DNA of 8,121 bases from an uncultured Bacillota bacterium. Lineage in GTDB: Bacteria > Bacillota_I > Bacilli_A > RFN20 > CAG-449. The notes beneath the pieces were generated by a model. It was not told where the DNA came from. It saw only the letters and a program-made list of their open reading frames with translations, and did no database searches. The first letter of the stretch is position 1. Each line of letters opens with the position of its first letter. Positions 5,929 to 8,121 of the stretch are shown piece by piece. The translations under genes and the position numbers were made by a program. The stretch lies in assembly GCA_902493275.1 (NCBI GenBank), contig CABUOQ010000044.1, forward strand, positions 1-8,121, written 5' to 3'.

Positions 5929-7254
5929 ATGATGAAAGATTTTTTTGGTGAAAACTTAATTTTAGAAAATGATATTTCTAAAAAAATATATGAAGAGATA
6001 AAAAATCTTCCAATTATCGATTATCATTGTCATTTAAATCAAAAAGACATAAAAGACAATAAAAAAATAAAAGATATTGGAGAATTATGGTTAGCTGGTG
6101 ATCATTATAAATGGCGAGCAATGAGAATATGTGGAGTAGATGAAAAATATATTACTGGAGATGCTTCTTATAAAGAAAAGTTTGAAAAATATGCTGAAAT
6201 AATGCCTAATTTATTGGGGAATCCGTTATATTATTTTACTCATTTAGAATTAAAACAAATTTTTAAAATTGTTGAACCTTTAAATAAAGAAAGTGCTGAT
6301 AGAATATATAAAATTGCTAACGAACGTTTAAAACAGATAAGAGTTTTAGATATATTAAAACAATATAAAGTTGAATATATTGCCACGACTGATGATCCGA
6401 TAGATGATTTAAAAGATCATGCTACATATGATGGGATAAAAGTAGTTCCAACATTTAGACCTGATAAATTATATGATTTAAGCGAAGAGTATATCAATGA
6501 TCTTTCAAAAGCGACAGGTAAAAAAATATCATCTTTAGAAGATTTGATTCATGTTATTCAAGAAAGACTAGATTATTTTGCTTCGAAAGGATGTAAAATA
6601 TCAGATCATGGTTTTGAAAGATTTCCAAAAAGATATGCGACTTTTGAAAGAGCTCAAGAATTATATAAACGAAAAAACAATCTTACTTTAGAAGAAAAAG
6701 AAGAAATGTTTGGATTTTTGTTGGTATTTTTAACTAAAGAGTACGCTAAAAGGAATATGATTATGCAAATACATTTTGCAGTCATTAGAAATAACAATGA
6801 AGAAATGTTTAAAATTTGTGGAAGAGATAGCGGATTTGATTTAATAGGTGAAAGTCAAGACATTAAAGATTTAGTCAAATACTTAAATCAAGTGCATGAA
6901 AATGAAAGACCTTTGACTATACTATATTCATTAAACGATACCTCATTAGCTAAAATTGCATGTGTAACAGGAGCATTTAGAAACGTTCGCATTGGTGCTT
7001 CATGGTGGTTTAATGATACCCTTCAAGGAATAAGGCGCAATCTTGAAATTATATCGGAATATTCAGTATTAGGATGTAATCTTGGAATGTTGACGGATAG
7101 CAGAAGTTTTTCTTCTTATAGTCGCTTTGATTTTTTTAGAAGAATATTAGCAAATTTTATTGGTGACAAAGTATATAAAGGCGAATATCGTTTAGATGAT
7201 GCTTTGACCTTAGCTAAAAATATTTCTTACTACAATATAAAAAATCTTTTATAA
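5929..7254 (+). CDS. uxaC: Glucuronate isomerase (uronate isomerase) UxaC
   Basis: UxaC isomerises D-glucuronate to D-fructuronate, and in many organisms D-galacturonate to D-tagaturonate, as the first step of hexuronate catabolism. It is a divergent member of the amidohydrolase superfamily. Motifs are DYHCHL (31-36, with the H33/H35 metal pair), GDHYKWRAMR (57-66), GNPLYYFTHLEL (97-108), TTDDP (153-157), QIHFAVIRNNN (280-290, H282), GASWWFND (356-363) and MLTDSRSF (387-394, D390). Its 441 residues are slightly shorter than the 470 of E. coli. The first ATG abuts the SDR stop codon. ATG5932 is an equally plausible start, better spaced (8 nt rather than 5) from CGGAG at 5919-5923. It is the last gene of the operon. 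Operon order is the reverse of pathway order. Confidence 0.95.
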   Translation: MMKDFFGENLILENDISKKIYEEIKNLPIIDYHCHLNQKDIKDNKKIKDIGELWLAGDHYKWRAMRICGVDEKYITGDASYKEKFEKYAEIMPNLLGNPLYYFTHLELKQIFKIVEPLNKESADRIYKIANERLKQIRVLDILKQYKVEYIATTDDPIDDLKDHATYDGIKVVPTFRPDKLYDLSEEYINDLSKATGKKISSLEDLIHVIQERLDYFASKGCKISDHGFERFPKRYATFERAQELYKRKNNLTLEEKEEMFGFLLVFLTKEYAKRNMIMQIHFAVIRNNNEEMFKICGRDSGFDLIGESQDIKDLVKYLNQVHENERPLTILYSLNDTSLAKIACVTGAFRNVRIGASWWFNDTLQGIRRNLEIISEYSVLGCNLGMLTDSRSFSSYSRFDFFRRILANFIGDKVYKGEYRLDDALTLAKNISYYNIKNLL

Positions 7255-7282
7255 AAAAAAGAAAGTTAAATTTCTCTTTTTT
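7255..7282. terminator. AT-rich bidirectional terminator after uxaC
   Basis: Immediately after the uxaC stop, an A-rich arm (7255-7264, ending GAAA) pairs with TTTCTCTTTTTT (7271-7282) around GTTAAA, with one A/C mismatch. Six T follow on the plus strand and eight T on the minus strand. It could end uxaC and the converging CarD-like gene. The stem is mostly A-U, so efficiency is uncertain. Confidence 0.55.
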
Positions 7283-7301
7283 GGACTATTTTAATTAATT
7301 T

Positions 7302-7335
7302 ATACCTATATTCATTTAGAATAATAGGTATTTTT
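7302..7335 (+). terminator. Second hairpin downstream of uxaC
   Basis: ATACCTAT (7302-7309) pairs with ATAGGTAT (7324-7331) and ATTC (7310-7313) with GAAT (7319-7322), leaving A7323 bulged and a 5-nt loop. The 12-bp stem is followed by TTTTT (7331-7335) on the plus strand, making a backup terminator for the uxu operon. On the minus strand the bases after it are A-rich rather than T-rich. Confidence 0.6.
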
Positions 7336-7338
7336 ATA

Positions 7339-7800
7339 TTAAATTTTAGATTCTTTTACGTAATGTAATTGTTCTTTGACGTAATCTTCAATTTCTTCAA
7401 TCGGTAATTGAAAAATAAAACTTACTTCATGTAAAGCTTTATCCTTAGCAAAAGCATAAATACTAGATTCTTCAGGAGTTAGAGGGAAATTAACTTTTTT
7501 ATCTCTAATCAAATAGAAGCGTTTCATGATGATAAATAAATCTTCAAGAGTTCCATATCGAGCTAATTTATAATAATATGTCGTATCATCGCTTAAAGTT
7601 TCAACTTTATTATTACATATTGATTCCAAATTTATTAATAGTTCTTTAGCGTCCTCAAAAGATGTTATTTCTCTTAATTTAGAAAGATTATCCTCAAAAT
7701 AAATACCACTTTTTCTTAATGTTACTTTTTCTCCATCAATTTTCATGACTCTTACAAGTCCCTTTGTTGCATGCATAGCCTTTTCGTTTAGTACAAACAT
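7339..7800 (-). CDS. CarD/CdnL-like transcription regulator with a short N-terminal domain (tentative)
   Basis: The protein has 153 residues. Its N terminus (1-45, MFVLNEKAMHATKGLVRVMK onward) resembles a shortened beta-barrel of the CarD_CdnL_TRCF RNA-polymerase-interacting type: it begins MF with an xGLVxV turn, and strands to about 45. Its C-terminal half (about 74-141, YYYKLARYGTLEDLFIIMKR then LTPEESSIYAFAKDKAL) matches the helical pattern of the CarD C-terminal domain, where a pair of helices precedes an L-T-x-E-E-x-x-x-x-x-A-K segment. Known family members bind the RNA polymerase beta subunit and stabilise open complexes, often at rRNA promoters. Whether this shortened form does so is inference. 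AAGGAG lies 9 nt upstream of the ATG. It is transcribed convergently to the uxu operon as a single gene. Confidence 0.6.
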   Translation of the reverse strand: MFVLNEKAMHATKGLVRVMKIDGEKVTLRKSGIYFEDNLSKLREITSFEDAKELLINLESICNNKVETLSDDTTYYYKLARYGTLEDLFIIMKRFYLIRDKKVNFPLTPEESSIYAFAKDKALHEVSFIFQLPIEEIEDYVKEQLHYVKESKI

Positions 7801-7832
7801 TTCCTAATCTCCTTTTGTTCTATAACTATCAT

Positions 7833-7860
7833 ATCATAAATTTAAATAATATGAAATCAA
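7833..7860 (-). promoter_or_regulatory. Promoter of the CarD-like gene
   Basis: On the minus strand TTGATT (7860-7855), a 16-nt spacer and TATGAT (7838-7833) give a fair sigma-A promoter. Transcription would begin near 7826, leaving a ~25-nt leader that carries AAGGAG before the ATG at 7800. Confidence 0.5.
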
Positions 7861-8121
7861 TATTAAAAATAATGATGTAAGCGGATACATTTGCTATTTT
7901 TATATAATAATTATATTTACTTACCTTATTAAATATTAAAAAAATCACTGATTTTAGTTATTTAGTAAAATTTTTTATTGACCAGAAAATACTCCAATTA
8001 ATTCTTTTTATTTTGAAATATAATCATCGAGTTTTTGATTTAATGGATGTTTTTTTTAAGTACACAGTATACGTCAAAAAATAACACACTTACAAAAGAT
8101 AAGAAAAATGATATCCTCTTA
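7861..8121. other. Intergenic DNA, no recognisable gene
   Basis: No frame in this stretch has a start codon with a ribosome binding site and a convincing length. Apart from the cre-like site there is a weak minus-strand terminator-like hairpin: AAAATC (7941-7946) pairs with GATTTT (7950-7955), with seven T after it on the minus strand. It could end a gene that enters from beyond position 8121. A minus-strand open frame reading into the window (8120 down to its TAA at 8042-8040) encodes about 26 residues rich in Phe, Leu and Val and could be its C terminus, but that is weakly supported. Confidence 0.4.
7876..7889. promoter_or_regulatory. cre-like 14-mer upstream of the CarD-like gene
   Basis: TGTAAGCGGATACA matches the CcpA operator consensus TGWNANCGNTNWCA at all fixed positions except one (A instead of T at position 10), and has TGTA/TACA dyad ends. 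It is a GC-rich patch in very AT-rich DNA, centred about 56 bp upstream of the predicted start of the CarD-like gene, a position where CcpA can activate. It might instead serve a gene beyond the window. No ccpA gene is visible here. Confidence 0.3.

Noticed and set aside
1..8121. CRISPR array, tRNA, rRNA, insertion sequence or attachment site
   Set aside because: I saw no regularly spaced repeats, no cloverleaf or rRNA-like segment, no transposase or integrase, and no terminal inverted repeats flanked by target duplications.

Overview
The window is a strongly AT-rich bacterial segment that uses the standard genetic code: TGA is a stop (end of uxuA) and TGG is Trp. Clear AGGAGG-like ribosome binding sites, U-tailed hairpin terminators, a pantothenate ECF/CoaX pair, a CarD-like protein and a glucuronate pathway with an SDR-type fructuronate reductase suggest a low-GC Firmicute of the Bacilli/Erysipelotrichia/RF39-like gut lineages. 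It is not a Mycoplasma with code 4. The exact taxon cannot be read from the sequence.

Layout from left to right. Positions 1-150 hold no convincing gene and end in a strong sigma-A-type promoter (117-145). Positions 151-309 fold on paper into a three-armed RNA closed by a 12-bp stem, placed just before the ribosome binding site of tkt (transketolase, 328-2292, plus strand). A bidirectional terminator (2307-2340) separates tkt from the convergent operon coaX-panT (3716 to 2354, minus strand), which makes type III pantothenate kinase and the substrate-binding subunit of a probable pantothenate ECF transporter. Between coaX and the next operon, 3717-4043 is dense with signals. These are a coaX promoter, a minus-strand 23-codon ORF with a perfect ribosome binding site and its own terminator, a plus-strand extended -10 and terminator that would make a ~62-nt RNA antisense to the start of that ORF, and a 35-bp near-palindrome holding two opposed promoters in the same DNA. 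From there the plus-strand operon uxuA, SDR oxidoreductase, uxaC (4044-7254) runs with overlapping or abutting genes. It ends in two hairpins and faces a minus-strand CarD/CdnL-like gene (7339-7800). The last ~320 bases hold that gene's promoter, a cre-like 14-mer and no recognisable gene.

How the genes work together. UxaC converts D-glucuronate to D-fructuronate, the SDR reduces it to D-mannonate, and UxuA dehydrates that to 2-keto-3-deoxygluconate (KDG). KDG kinase, KDPG aldolase, a uronate transporter and a dedicated regulator are not in the window and must be elsewhere. KDG breakdown gives glyceraldehyde 3-phosphate, which is also a transketolase substrate, so tkt and the uxu operon are metabolically adjacent but separately transcribed. 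CoaX and PanT form an independent vitamin-to-CoA salvage unit. The two most interesting parts are the structured leader before tkt and the compact sense/antisense locus at 3804-4008.
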